Assembly: GCA_018894105.1 (NCBI GenBank)
Contig: CM032126.1
Span: forward strand, 5,545,001-5,609,000
Source of the DNA: Jacaranda mimosifolia
Lineage: Eukaryota > Streptophyta > Magnoliopsida > Lamiales > Bignoniaceae
Reading direction: 5' to 3'
Length of the DNA stretch: 64,000 bases
Of the stretch, positions 1 to 11,750 are shown piece by piece (the stretch's first letter is position 1; each line of letters opens with the position of its first letter). A program made the translations under genes and the position numbers. A model generated the notes under the pieces. It searched no databases. It was not told the origin of the DNA and worked only from the letters and a program-made list of their open reading frames with translations.

Positions 1-80
1 TTCTTGGTAGTTAATCACCAAAATATTTTATAATATGAATAAAATAATATTAAGAATTTTCAGTTGTTAATCAGTAGTGT

Positions 81-266
81 TCAACGGATGAATGTTATCA
101 ATCGCAATAATGAAAGAATACCTATGCTTTCATGGATGTAAACAAATGAGAATTTGTCGAACATATCCACCCTATGAAACATAGCAAATCCGTACAACAC
201 CAAATCCGATGCTCTCAAATTATTGTACTTGCCCATCATTACAATTAGTGGAGAATAATTATTCAT
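81..266 (-). other. Conserved open stretch in both MULE copies, function unknown
   Basis: An open frame of about 60 codons has a counterpart at 61928-62182 in the second MULE. Both start near an N-N-Y-S stretch and share a segment of the type F-V-Y-I-x-E-S-I-x-I-L. It lies beyond the stop codon of the Ulp1 gene, on the same strand. It could be a 3' exon of that gene, an exon of another element gene, or conserved non-coding DNA. I do not recognise a family. Confidence 0.25.
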
Positions 267-275
267 TTACAATAA

Positions 276-1000
276 GTGTACTTGAACAAAACAAATTTTA
301 TACTTTATTTGTTGCAGATTGTACTTTCATTTTCCCTGGTTTGTACCTCATTGACCCCAAAATGCTCTCGAATCCGCCGCCCGATTTTAATTCTCTTGAA
401 GTGTACATCCACAAAGCCCATTTTATACACCATCTGTTTCAATTTGTACTCCAGTTTTCATGAATTGTACTCAGGATCCCCGCCTTGTTTCAATAGAATT
501 TGAGTGTCCGTCCCCGAAATACATTTTATACTTTCATTTTCCCTGGTTTGTACCTCATTGCCCCCAAAATGCTCTCGAATCTGCCACCCGATTTTGATTC
601 TCTTGAAGTGTACATCCACGAAGCCCATTTTATACACCATCTGTTTCAATTTGTACTCCAGTTTTCATGAATTGTATTCAGAATCCCCGCCTTGTTTCAA
701 TAGAATTTGAGTGTCCGTCCCTGAAACACATTTTATACTTTCATTTTTCCTGGTTTGTACCTCATTGCCCCCAAAATGCTCTCGAATCTGCCGCCCGGTT
801 TTAATTCTCTTGAAGTGTACATCCACGAAGCCCATTTTATACACCATCTGTTTCAATTTGTACTCCAGTTTTCATGAATTGTACTCAGGATCCCCGCCTT
901 GTTTCAATAGAATTTGAGTGTCCGTCCCCGAAACACATTTTATACTTTCATTTTCCCTGGTTTGTACCTCATTGCCCCCAAGTTTGTATTCAAATTCCCA
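276..1000. repeat. 207-bp tandem array, about 3.4 units
   Basis: Units beginning near 296, 504, 711 and 918 repeat with a period of 207 bases and few differences. Each contains the pieces TTTTATACTTTCATTTT, TTTGTACCTCATTG and CTCTTGAAGTGTACATCCAC. Since 207 is divisible by three, each unit stays open on both strands; I read this as a by-product of the period, not as coding. The array lies downstream of the Ulp1 gene. Confidence 0.9.
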
Positions 1001-1117
1001 GCCCTGTTTCAGTTGAATTTAAGTTATAAATAGTTACTGGAAAATTACACTTAGCTACAAAACAATATTATAAACAAATTATGCTTCAAGTTACACATGT
1101 ATTTACATATAAGTGCT

Positions 1118-4100
1118 TCAAATCCTGGCATTTTCATGAGTTAATATTCTATGCGCCATTTTCGCACGATATTTATCAACATTAATTGTTCCAGCATCCC
1201 TCCAGAACACGGGGGTGTCCCTAGCAAAACCTTTTGCCCAAAGGCATACATAGACACCACAATCCACTGTACCCACTTGCTGCCTACTTTTCCTCTGCTG
1301 TAGCTTTTCATCCACACGACTCCCCAGTGAAAGCCTAATGTACCGAGAATAAAATGAAGCTTACAAAAAATTTGTCAATTATTGACTCCACAAATTTGCA
1401 ATGGGAAATCGTAGGGAAAGAAAGCAAACTTACAATGGCAACAGCTATCGGTTTGTATCTGGGGGCCATTATTGAATTCATGTATAAAAAAGAACGAGTG
1501 GATGTGTCAAGGACAACTAAGAACCAGTGCTGGCGCCGGCAAATCGGTAGGATTATGTAGCGACAGTTGTTTAAAACATCTACCGTCAGCTCTTCCAAAT
1601 CTGAACAGGTGAAGCTGTTAAGCTTAAGTATCATCTCCACAAATTCTTCATCCGTAATATCCTTCATGTTGCGTTCATCTATTCGGTCTAATATATCAGC
1701 CTATGAAATATAAAACAAATGGTTAGACTCATCTCTCACCGTGTACTAAATTAAGTTAGGAAACTGTCATATACCTGCGCTATTGAGGACGTAAACCACA
1801 CCTTGTGCTGACAGTTGTTGCTAAAAGATGGGCTACATAATATCGACATGTAACAGTCCACTATGTCGCCGGTAAGTTCTCCTCCAAATAAGAGCTCACA
1901 AAAGTCTCTTCCATTCAGAAGATGTCTTGCTCCTTCCCAGACGGTTACCCTACACAATTGTTAATTGTGTGTTCAGATACCAGTTTATCCAATAGAAAAA
2001 CAATAAGCAAATTTTGTTACCTCAAATTATCTCTTCCGACAAAGTGGTCGATGACTTCTCGCTCTTCTACTGGAATAAGAGCAAGTCCTCTATAATCAGT
2101 CCTTTCTTTATAGGGATCGGCCACTTCAGTCTTTGGGGTGACTTGTTCATCTACCACCAGGATTGGTTCTTTTGCCACCTGGATTGAATCTTGTGCCACC
2201 TCGATTGGTTCATTTGCCACCTGGGTTGGTTCATGTGCCACCTGGGGTACAAACACAGCACATAGGAACCAAGTATTAACTATTGAAATATAAAAGATAA
2301 ACACATGAAAGTACAGACTTCACCAACATGGAGTACAAAACTCAAGCATATAGGTGTAAAGTGTCAACTGCTGAGGTAGAATAGATGAGCACATGAAGTA
2401 CAAATACCACCAACATGGAGAACAAAACTCAAGCACATTAGGTGTAAAGTGTCAACTGCTGAGGTAGAATAGATGAGCACATGAAGTACAAATACCACCA
2501 ACATGGAGAACAAAACTCAAGCACATTAGGTGTAAAGTGTCAACTGCTGAGGTAGAACCTCAACCCCCTCCGCAAAATGAAATGAGAGCTTTTTTGGGTC
2601 AAACCTCCTAAGTATAGCTTCAAGTCGAATGAAACTTGAACTTAACTTCGGCATATCCATGTATATATAGAAAGGGGTCTTCTTCAATGCATCAAAATGT
2701 TTGGACCCCATCTTGGACTTCACAAGCTCCAATTTACTATGAAAATATTGGGGGGAGCAACGAGAACAGACCTCACAACGTCTTGGCTTTGCTGCAAGGC
2801 CAAAAAAAAAATAGTATATTAACAAATAATAAAGTAACCCTTTTAGATAGTGTGTACTAAAAGCATGAATATTTTCTACTAAAATATCTTCAAAAATGTA
2901 CTATAGAAACACATAATATATACTACACTTTCAGTTATTCTATACAGATTATATACTAAAGTTCCATTTAATGTATACTGCAGTAATAAAGGTTTTATAC
3001 TTCAGTTTCTTCTAAAATGTGCTGCATATGCGAAGATTATATATTACATTTTCAGTTAATGTATAATGCAGGCTGAATGTTTATGTACTAAAATGCTGCT
3101 ATTATATATTGTAGCAACATAGATTACATACTACCCTTATGCCTGAAGTGTACTGTCAGATTGAATGCTTTATACTGCATTTGTTCCTAAAATGTATTGC
3201 ACCTACAGAGATTTTATACTACACCTTTGTCCAAAGTGTACTCCGGATGCTCTTAAAATGTACTGCAGGTTTGAATGCTTCATACTACACTTATGCCTAA
3301 AGTGTACTGCACGTTTTCATGTTTTGTACTACTTTGCTTCAACAGAGATTTTATACTACACCTTTGTCCAAAGTGTACTCCATATGCTATTAAAATGTAC
3401 TGAATGTTTGAATGCTTCATACTGCACTTATGCATAAAGTGTACTGCCAGTTTGCACGTTTTATACTACTTTGCTCCAATGGAGATTTTATTCTACACTT
3501 TTGCCTAAAGTGTACTCCAAATGCTTCTAAAATGTAGCACAGATTATATTCTACCTTTTGCCTAATGTATACTGCAATCTTGAATGCTTTATACTGCATT
3601 TGTTCCTAAAATGTACTGCACCTACAGAGATTTTATACTACACCTTTGTCCAAAGTGTACTCCAGATGCCCTTGAAATGTACTGCAGGTTTGAATGCTTC
3701 ATACTACACTTATGTCTAAAGTGTACTGCACGTTTTCATGTTTTGTACTAATTTGCTTCAACAGAGATTTTATACTACACCTTTGTCTGAAGTGTACTCC
3801 AGATGCTCTTAAAATGTACTGCATGTTTGAATGCTTCATACTGCCCTTATGCCTAAAGTGTACTGCTAGTTTGCATGTTTTATACTACTTTGCTCCAATG
3901 GAGATTTTATACTACACTTTTGCCTAAAGTGTACTCCAAATGCTTCTAAAATATAGCACATATTATATTCTACCTTTTGCCTAATGTATACTGCAATCTT
4001 GAATGCTTTATACCACATAAATTTGTTTCTAAAATGTACTTCTACAAAACAGATTGTATACTGCATTTGTGTCTGAAATGCCCTGCACCTACATTTTTGC

Positions 4101-4895
4101 CTAAACCGTACTGGCAGTTTGCTTTATACTATACTTATGCCTAAAGTGTACTGCACCAATAGATGTTTTATACAGCACTTTTGGCTAAAGTGTACTCCAG
4201 ATGCTTTTTAAAGGTAATGCGTTTATTCACATTATATACTATCTTTTGCCTAATGTATACTGCAAGTTTGAATACTTTATATTACATACATTTGTTTCTA
4301 AAATGTACTGCTGCAACAGATCATATATAACACCTATGCCTAAAGTACACTGCTCGTTTGAATGTTTTATACTGCTTTGCTACTAAAATGTACTGCGCCT
4401 ACTCAGATTATATTCCACACTTATATCTAAAGTATACTACCAATTTGATTGTTTTATACTACATTTGCTTCCAAATTGTACTGAAGCTACCCACATTATA
4501 TACTACACTTTTGCTAATGTATACTGCATGCTTTCATGTTCTGTACTACAGATAACACACCACCACATTCAGATAGTTTTAAAATATAATTTTTCCGTAC
4601 ACTTTTTGTTTAAAAAGAAGTATAAATCCCTTAAAGGTGAAGTGCAACTTTCATGACCTTCAAGTACAAATCAGAACTTCCAATCTCACAATAGAAACCA
4701 TATATCAAATGGGTCCAACTATTTAACGACTAAAAAATGAATAAAAACCCTAAACATGAGAAAATAGACAAGAAATGAGTGAAACACTGAAAAATCACGG
4801 ACATTTGAAGTTTCAAATGCAGAAAACATACCTTTGTTCCTTTCAGTCACTTGTTTTTTTACTTCGCTTCTCTTTGCAGCTGTTTTTCGTTCCAT
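1118..4895 (-). CDS. Ulp1/SENP-like (C48) cysteine protease gene of a MULE, six exons
   Basis: The model uses splice signals seen on the minus strand. Exon 1 is 4895-4832 (ATG at 4895, donor AAAG/GTATGT), exon 2 is 2791 to about 2550, exon 3 is 2241-2021, exon 4 is 1949-1775, exon 5 is 1700-1434 and exon 6 is about 1333-1118. Exon 1 joins exon 2 in frame, and exons 3 to 5 also join in frame. Exon 2 resembles the N-terminal domain of plant Ulp1-type transposon proteins (C-S-P-Q-Y-F, later a R-R-F-D-P motif). Exon 3 encodes a short repeated V-A-x-E-P linker. Exon 5 carries the H-W-F-L-V-V-L-D histidine motif and exon 6 the V-D-C-G-V-Y-V cysteine motif. The acidic catalytic position reads Asn (L-Y-M-N-S-I). 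The exon 2 donor is unclear, and exons 5 and 6 do not join in phase with the obvious sites, so the gene may be damaged or lack an exon in my model. Intron 1 (about 2.04 kb) is almost wholly repeats. Cellular Ulp1/SENP enzymes process SUMO; the role inside MULEs is unknown. Confidence 0.6.
2310..2560. repeat. 88-bp tandem array, about 2.9 units
   Basis: The string GTGTCAACTGCTGAGG recurs at 2361, 2449 and 2537, giving an exact 88-base period. Units also contain ACCACCAACATGGAG and GAGCACATGAAGTACAAAT. The array fills the intron between exons 2 and 3 of the Ulp1 gene and its last unit runs into exon 2. Related sequence with a shorter period occurs at 63300-63560 in the second MULE. Confidence 0.85.
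2830..4600. repeat. Intron-resident TGTACT/TATACT repeats with a 419-bp duplication
   Basis: The first intron of the Ulp1 gene is a dense series of degenerate units alternating AAARTGTACTGCA and TTTTATACTACA with spacers such as TTGAATGCTT. A longer unit is duplicated with a 419-base offset: TGTTCCTAAAATGTA occurs at 3182 and 3601 and the match continues for about 400 bases. Weaker copies extend to about 4550. The same vocabulary fills 59765-61080 and 63570-64000 in the second MULE. Confidence 0.8.
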
Positions 4896-4944
4896 TGTCA
4901 CAGTAAAATGGCAGAAATTTTGTTGTTGTTGTTTTTTTTTTCCC

Positions 4945-4945
<1 letters not shown>

Positions 4946-4975
<30 letters not shown>

Positions 4976-4981
4976 CTTCTC
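4946..4981. repeat. (TTC)n microsatellite
   Basis: Twelve or so uninterrupted CTT/TTC triplets lie just upstream of the proposed start codon of the Ulp1 gene. Read on the minus strand in one open frame this gives a poly-glutamate run, but it more likely belongs to the 5' leader. Confidence 0.9.
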
Positions 4982-5139
4982 GCGACAGTGGTAGAGGAAC
5001 GATTTCGCGCCCTTTTCTTTTGGCGCTTCGAAAGGTTGGTTTCAAGACAATAAAGAAAATAAGAATCGTTCTTCTTAAGAGAGAACGCATTTTCGAGGTT
5101 TTTTTGTTGTTTTTTCCAGCTGCAAGGGTATACTGGTCT

Positions 5140-5265
5140 TTCTGAAAGATATGGGGAGTAATTCCTAACTTTTGTGAAAAAGTGGGGAGTTTTGTGTGAA
5201 ATAATTCAAATGGGGACTGATGACTAAATTGAAAGTAGGATTAGGGATTTTTTTCTAATTAACTC
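5140..5265. repeat. Degenerate terminal inverted repeat of the left MULE
   Basis: The reverse complement of this segment aligns over about 120 bases with 59010-59150: ATCAGTCCCCATTTGA versus ATCAGTCCTCACTTGA, then a CTCCC block, a TTTT block, an ACTCCC block and a final CCCTT, in the same order. It lies just outside the 5' leader of the Ulp1 gene, as expected of a MULE terminus. By eye identity is modest, around two thirds. Confidence 0.55.
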
Positions 5266-5382
5266 TTATGATAGGGGCATAAATGGTTTGGCGCCCTAAA
5301 ACTATTTTTATAATTAAAAAATATTTAATAAATTAAAACTCACTTTTTATATAAAATGAGAATAATCCATATAAATCATATT

Positions 5383-8300
5383 TGTAACACCCCAAATTTT
5401 GAAATTCTAAAATATAATAAAATGTCAAATCGATAAGTTTGGCTAGATTAGTTTTGAATTAGATTTAACTAAAATCTAGAATTAAATATTGACAATTGAA
5501 GGATTAAATTGTAAATAAGAGAAGGACTTGATTGTCCAAAATTATAAAATTTAGAGGGCCAATGTGAGTAAATTAAAAGTCTGAGGACTTCAGAATAATT
5601 AAATTTGAACCCAATTGCCCATAAATAGAAATATTAGGGGTCAAGGTGCAAGAATTAAAAGTTGAAGGGTTTAATTGAAACTTAGGGGCCAAAGTGAGCG
5701 CAGTTTAAAGATTGAGGGACTTAATTGAGGTTGGTCAAAAGTTTTGGGGGTCAAATTGAAGAAGCTGAAAAATATTGTATGTGTATATATATATATATAT
5801 ATATAATGAAGGACACAATTTTTTCAAATTCTCATAAGACCACCCAACCTCTCCCAAGCTCAATTTTGCTCCGTTCTAGCTCCAAATTGAAAACTAAAGT
5901 CATGGTTTGATTTCCTTCAACTCAAGGAATCGAACCATGCCAAAAACACTAGAAACTATTGAACATTTCGCTGAAAACAAAGAGGTTGACGGCGATGGGT
6001 GGCGGGTTTGGTGGTTTCGCCGCTTTCAATGGTGGAAAGTGGTTGAGTTCATGGGTTGTTGATGAGTGACGTCAATTTGGCGTTTCGATGGTTGGTGGCG
6101 GAGAATTAAAGATGGTGGTTGATGATGGAGGATTAGGGTTGGCCGCGGCTTCGAATGACCAATTGACTGGCTTACCGGCGGTGAAACCAAAAATTAACAT
6201 GGGCGTTTTGCTTTTGGAGATGAGGCACATTTGGTGGTGGTGTTGGTTTCATCTCTGGCGGCGGCGCATGTGGCAGCATTTGGAAAATTTGTGCAGAATT
6301 GAATCCTAGACTCATCTGGGCTATTCCTGGCTTGAAATTGGATAATCTAATTTGAGTAAATTTCATAATCGAATTTTAGTTTGATTAATTTATCGAATGT
6401 GATTGAAGTTTTAAATTCAAATCTAATCCTAATATGACCTAAGACCGTTAAACTATAATTTAACTCAAGTTATGGATTGATTTCATAATTATTACAGTAT
6501 TGTACTCAATTGTCTTGAAGGAATACCATTAGGACCTTAAGTATGATTTTACAACTTGTTTACCGATTTGTTGAGTTAAGAACAATGATATATTATTATC
6601 TTAAACATTTGAGTATGACATGAAAATTGAGAAAGTTATAACTAAACCAATAAAATAATTGAGGAACTTGATAAGGACGTTTAAGTACAATAAGAATTAT
6701 GATTCAGAAATCAACGCAATGTTGATTTAGATTATTTTATTGTGAACTTTAAATTTATTAGGAAACAAGGACATGGACTCTCCAACAACTAAGGATTACC
6801 ATATTCAACTGTCTTAAGTATCTGAACATGAAATCCAATCACCTGAATTGTATCAGAATATAACCCTGAGTTTGATAAAGACGTTAACTCTGTTTGTACG
6901 TAAGATTTGGATGATTGATAGGATGATAACTCGGCGTTATCTTATGACAGTTATTGATTTGATTAGGATGCTAGGACCTAAATGACCATACAACTAGGAA
7001 TTTCTTTGCATTTTTTTAGGTGAGTTTATACTCAATAGTATGAGATTTCTTTCTTGGGGGAAAGAATATATATACTTGCTATACATCCTGATCGCTTGAT
7101 TCCTTTCAATCTATGTGTTGAGAAAAGTACTCCACATCGCCACTTTGTATTGATTGCTCCTGTTGAGATTGGTTGATGTCGCTTTATGTGAAATTGGCAA
7201 TTGTGTTAAGAAAACTGAAAAGTGATTTCTAAATACATTTTCTATTATCACCATGTAATTCTTGAAATCGGCCTGGTGCTAATTTAGTGAGTACTTGTTT
7301 ATCATGGTGAATTAAAGAATTTAGTGAAATGATGTTGGACATATTCAGTGGTATTAGTGATTATACTTACTACCCTTAGGGGTTGGCCCTAGGATCGATT
7401 TCGAAAGATGACTAAGCGGAACAGATCGATGGTGACTGATTGTTCCGTTGATACCCATACAGAGTATACATATTATCCCTACTCATAGTAAGCTGAAGGT
7501 TGCCGTCTATGATAATAGTGATTATATTTAATACCCTAAGGGGTGGGCCCTAGGATTAATTTCGAAACATGACTGGGCGGAACGGACCGATGGTGACTGA
7601 TTGTTCTATTGATACCCATACAGAGTATACATATTATCCCCACTCATAGTAAGCTGGAGGTAGCCGTCTATGAGTGGGATCAGGCATGAGGCTAGTCGTG
7701 CCTAGTGAGTGATTAGCTCAAGCCGATCACTTGGTACTTTGGAGGAATAAGAATTTTTGTATTTTCGAAAGTGGAGTGATAAGGTAGGAGAATCATCAAC
7801 AGCAAAAGTGTGAAAGTGAATTATTAATTTATTCTTGATTAATTTCACTAGTTAGCTGTATTCATTGAAGAAAAATATGGTGACTCACATTGGAGATTAA
7901 TGTGCTTGATACATATGCTTTGAAACTCAAATATTTGATGCAATCCGATGGCTATTCAAGTGGCATGTCGACCCCTTTTGGGTCGTAGTTGAGATCTAAA
8001 CATTTGTGAGAGACAGTGAATTTTGTGAAGTTTCATCACTGGTATAGGACGGTGGTGAGATGGATCATTTTAAATTTTGACTAAAACCTTCTCTCGTGAC
8101 TTCTGGAAATTTTAATACTTCTACTTGTTTCTTATATAATATTTGAGAAATTGTTATTCTGTTGTTATTGCTGGAATAACTCACTAAGTCACTCGAACTT
8201 ACGTTGTTTTATTGTTATTTTCTGTTCTTCGACCTAGATAAGAATAAGTGACAAAGATAGGCTAACCCACGTGCCATATAAAGCAATGAAGGTGGTCGAA

Positions 8301-8476
8301 GTGCTAAGTTTGATTCATAATATTTCAGCTCATGGTTGAACCTCTGTTGTGCGCTACTTGTAGAAATTAAATACTTTGAATTTTAAGTAATATATTTTCT
8401 ACTATTTAGAAAACTTGTGGTATAGAATGGGTAGTACCTCGTATGGGAGCAACCGCCTCCCGATCGGGGCGCTACA
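5383..8476 (+). mobile_element. Solo LTR (about 3.1 kb) with perfect 5-bp target duplication
   Basis: It starts TGTAACACCCC and ends GGGGCGCTACA, near-perfect inverted termini with TG...CA ends typical of Ty3-gypsy LTRs in eudicots. ATATT flanks it on both sides (5378-5382 and 8477-8481). No internal region, primer binding site or pol sequence is present, so it is a solo LTR left by recombination. A related but truncated LTR lies at 50100-52795. Confidence 0.85.
7370..7690. repeat. 161-bp tandem duplication inside the solo LTR
   Basis: GATACCCATACAGAGTATAC occurs at 7450 and 7611, and the surrounding 160 bases are duplicated with few changes. The related LTR at 50100 has a single copy of this block near 52140, so the duplication is private to this element. 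Confidence 0.8.
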
Positions 8477-8481
8477 ATATT

Positions 8482-10430
8482 TTTATATATAGTTGATTTG
8501 ATTCATATTTTTCACAAGTTACACTATGTATACTGGTATGTATGAAGGGAGTCTTACTGTCAACGCGTTAAAATTTTCTTATATATAGGTAAAATTAATT
8601 TTTCAAGAAAAACTTAAAGTAATTACATCATCAAAAAATTAGATAATATGGTATCAACCAAATGAGAGGTTCTAATTAACGAACAATTATGAATTAATCA
8701 AGAACTTGATATAAGAAGTCAACATGAAATTCTATACACACCTATACAATTCGACATAAAATCTATGTCAGTTCAAACATAATCCCTCAATGGATGAAGC
8801 ATTTAAATATTTATAATTGAGTTCTTATTTTTATAATATTCCTTGCGTCGTGAATTAGTTGATCTTTTGGTGCAATTTTATGGTTTTTCATCAATATTTT
8901 AAGGGACATATCCAAAATTGAAAGTGTGGGAGGTAAAATTATAAAATATAAATTATTTTTAATTAAAAGATACAATACGTCGGTGACATATTTTATGATA
9001 CATGTATCATAAAATTAAATGAAGATAACAATATACACACACACACACACATATATATTATTCTAAGTCAAGAAAAGAGATAAATACATGTTAAAGACAA
9101 AGAAAAATTGAAAAAGTTTTTTCTAAAAAAATATTTACTTACCTTTGTCTCTTTTTCTCAATCTTGTTCAAGTCAACAAAGAGAGATTTTAATTATTTTG
9201 TAAGTTCCTATAAAATCCTAGAGATTTTCTTTAATTAGATTCCTATGAATATATTTTCAAACAAATAAAATAGAAATGTTCTGATGGGTTTAACCTAATT
9301 GTAAATTATTTTATTGTAAATATGAGTCTAAAAATTTGTTTTAGACTTTTCAAAATTAAAATAATAAAGGATTAAAAATTATTATTAGAATTTCAAAAAT
9401 ATATATACTAGAAATTATTATTTAAACTAAAAAAAAATATATATATATAAAATAATGGGAGAGTGAATTATTACTCAAATTTTAAATATATATTAATGTA
9501 TAAGCTAAAATATTACAAAAGCTAAAGAAGCGAATTGATATATATTGCCCCCCCCCGCCCCCAATCCGTCCTTGAATATTCCAATGAGTACTTTCATCAA
9601 TGATCATTTAATCTCAATTTCATTTATTTATTTTTTTGGAAACTTTAACCTCTTGAATTAATGAGTATTTGACTAAACTATATAGTTAAAGACACTATGA
9701 TGTTGATATTAATATTTGCATTCTAAAAAAAAATCATAGCTGTGGAAATTTATTATTAATTAGTTTCCTGAAAGATATTGAAAATGTTGCAACTGAAAAG
9801 TACATAAAATTCAACTGTAAATAATTACATCTATGGACAAACTTTTTACTAATTCAAAAAAGAAGGTATAGACCAAATAAAAATATTAAGATCAATTAAA
9901 TAATGAGTAAATATCAAACTTAATGAATAATTTTTTTTAACTGTTTCGACATTAAACTTTTGGATACATATTTATAAAATTACATGCACTATTAATTATT
10001 TAAATTAAAGATAGTTAAATCTTTTTAAGAGAAAAAGAAAAGTAAATATTATTCATTACATTCAAATTCTAATTGATTAAATACAACAAATATAATTATA
10101 CTATTCATTAATTAATGAAACATTATGAGAAAAAAAATACTATTAACTTGAAATAACTTCACAATACAAAATAATCAAGGACATAAGATCATATTTTAAA
10201 AATATGTCATAATATAAATATATAAATTATATAAAAATTAATTTAATCTGTACCTAGCACGAGGCGCATGTTATATATTTAATATGATTAAGAGATGTGG
10301 AAAAAAAATACTTATTAAAATAAACACATTAGTTTGTACTTTTATAAATTATTTAAGATATATCCATAAAAAAAAGTTTTTGTGACCCTTCGAGCAATTA
10401 TTAAATAAACAAAAATTGATCATTAATAAA
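8482..10430. other. AT-rich intergenic DNA, no gene seen
   Basis: I see no coding signal in about 2 kb. It holds a (CA)n/(TA)n microsatellite near 9034-9058, an unusual poly-C tract at about 9547-9562, and long A/T runs. Confidence 0.6.
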
Positions 10431-10959
10431 GTTAGTTACCATTCAGTCGATCACAAAAATTCTGGACACTAATTAGTATCAGTCACTAAGCAGTGACCAC
10501 TTAATAACTGCAAATGGTGGTCACTAATTATATACATTTTTTTATAAAAATGCTTAGTGACCGCAATATGTGGTCACTGATTTCAAATAGGTTAAAAAAA
10601 AAAAAAAAGACTTTGAACGCTGCTATCTAAAAATTCATACATATGACCTGTTACTTTTCTAATGATTTGCTAACTACTAAATCAAATATATTTTTGTGTA
10701 TTAGTTTCAACGATAGTGTACATATATACAATTCAAAAAGTAATTACAAGTAACATTCTACTTAACAAGTTACTATTTGTTTTTGGAGTTCTAAAACTTT
10801 ACAAAAAGAACAATTGTTAATTTAATATTTATATAATTTTGCATTAGTCTAATAAAGTACAATGTTTATTATTATAACTATTACCTCTAAATTGTAGACA
10901 TATTTATCATAGTATAGACATGCACAAAAAATAATATATACATACTAATAATATATGTA

Positions 10960-11500
10960 GTAATAAATAATACACACACACACAGACACACACACACATA
11001 TATATATATTAATACATTTATATACTAATAAATACATTCACTAATATATAATATCATATATATTAACATATATTTACTCATAATATATGTTATATATAAT
11101 ATATATTATTGATATGTGTATATATTGAGTAATTCTTATATTCTTTCTTTGTATAAAGATTTTATTTTTTATAATATTTCTTTGTATATTTAGCATACAC
11201 TCATAAATGTTCATTATAAATATGTAACGATTATTTTGTTTAAAATTATATATATTTATATATTTTAGAGATATTTTTATCACTAAAAATATATAAACAT
11301 ATATGAATAAATATAATTGGATATATTTTATATATATACACATATTGTTATCCCTAAAAATACATAAATATATATAAAATAGTGTTTATATATGTATCTA
11401 AAAGATAAAATATTTTATCACTTAGAAAAGTATTATAAATTTTATGCTTTCATATTAAATAAGTATGTGAAAAGTAAAATTTTATATTTATGATCAATTA
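10960..11500. repeat. (CA)n and (TA)n low-complexity tract
   Basis: CA repeats at about 10973-11000 are followed by roughly 500 bases that are almost entirely A and T with many TATATA runs. The open frame at 11074-11343 on the minus strand is a product of this composition and is not called as a gene. Confidence 0.8.
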
Positions 11501-11750
11501 TTGATCGAAAATAATACGGTTGCTAATTAGTAACTGCGTCATTAATGACGGAAAGAAAATTTGAGCATAAGTTAGTGACAAAAAATAATTTGATTATTAA
11601 GTAGTGACTAAAAAAATTTAGTCACTAATTAGTAATAGAATCATCAATCATCACTAATTAATGATCAAATCAGCAATCACGTAAACGTCGTCACTGATAC
11701 AGTTACTATTCTATCCTAAATAATCACTAATTTTTATTCAACATTATATT

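Larger units (their letters stand above)
1..5265. mobile_element. MULE (Ulp1-carrying, Kaonashi-like), right-hand part
   Basis: The segment contains a minus-strand Ulp1-type protease gene, arrays of short repeats, and a degenerate terminal inverted repeat at about 5140-5265. Its first 270 bases align, in the same orientation, with 61905-62200, and its Ulp1 linker exon (2021-2241) matches 63175-63290, so two copies of one element family lie at the two ends of the window. MULEs that carry a Ulp1 protease beside a MuDR-type transposase are known in plants. The transposase part of this copy would lie left of base 1. The element boundary and the target duplication cannot be confirmed because the other end is outside the window. 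Confidence 0.7.

Noticed and set aside
276..917. Open frames of 63-75 codons repeated on both strands
   Set aside because: The 207-bp period is a multiple of three, so a chance open unit is copied open. Composition and position do not suggest a protein.
4834..5145. Open frames on both strands across the TTC repeat
   Set aside because: They depend on the microsatellite; only the part from 4895 to 4832 on the minus strand has a splice-supported continuation.
6088..6366. Frames of about 65-73 codons on both strands in the solo LTR
   Set aside because: No domain, and the corresponding part of the related LTR at 50100 does not keep the frame.
11074..11343. 89-codon minus-strand frame
   Set aside because: It is I/Y/N/K-rich, as expected from nearly pure AT sequence, with no domain.
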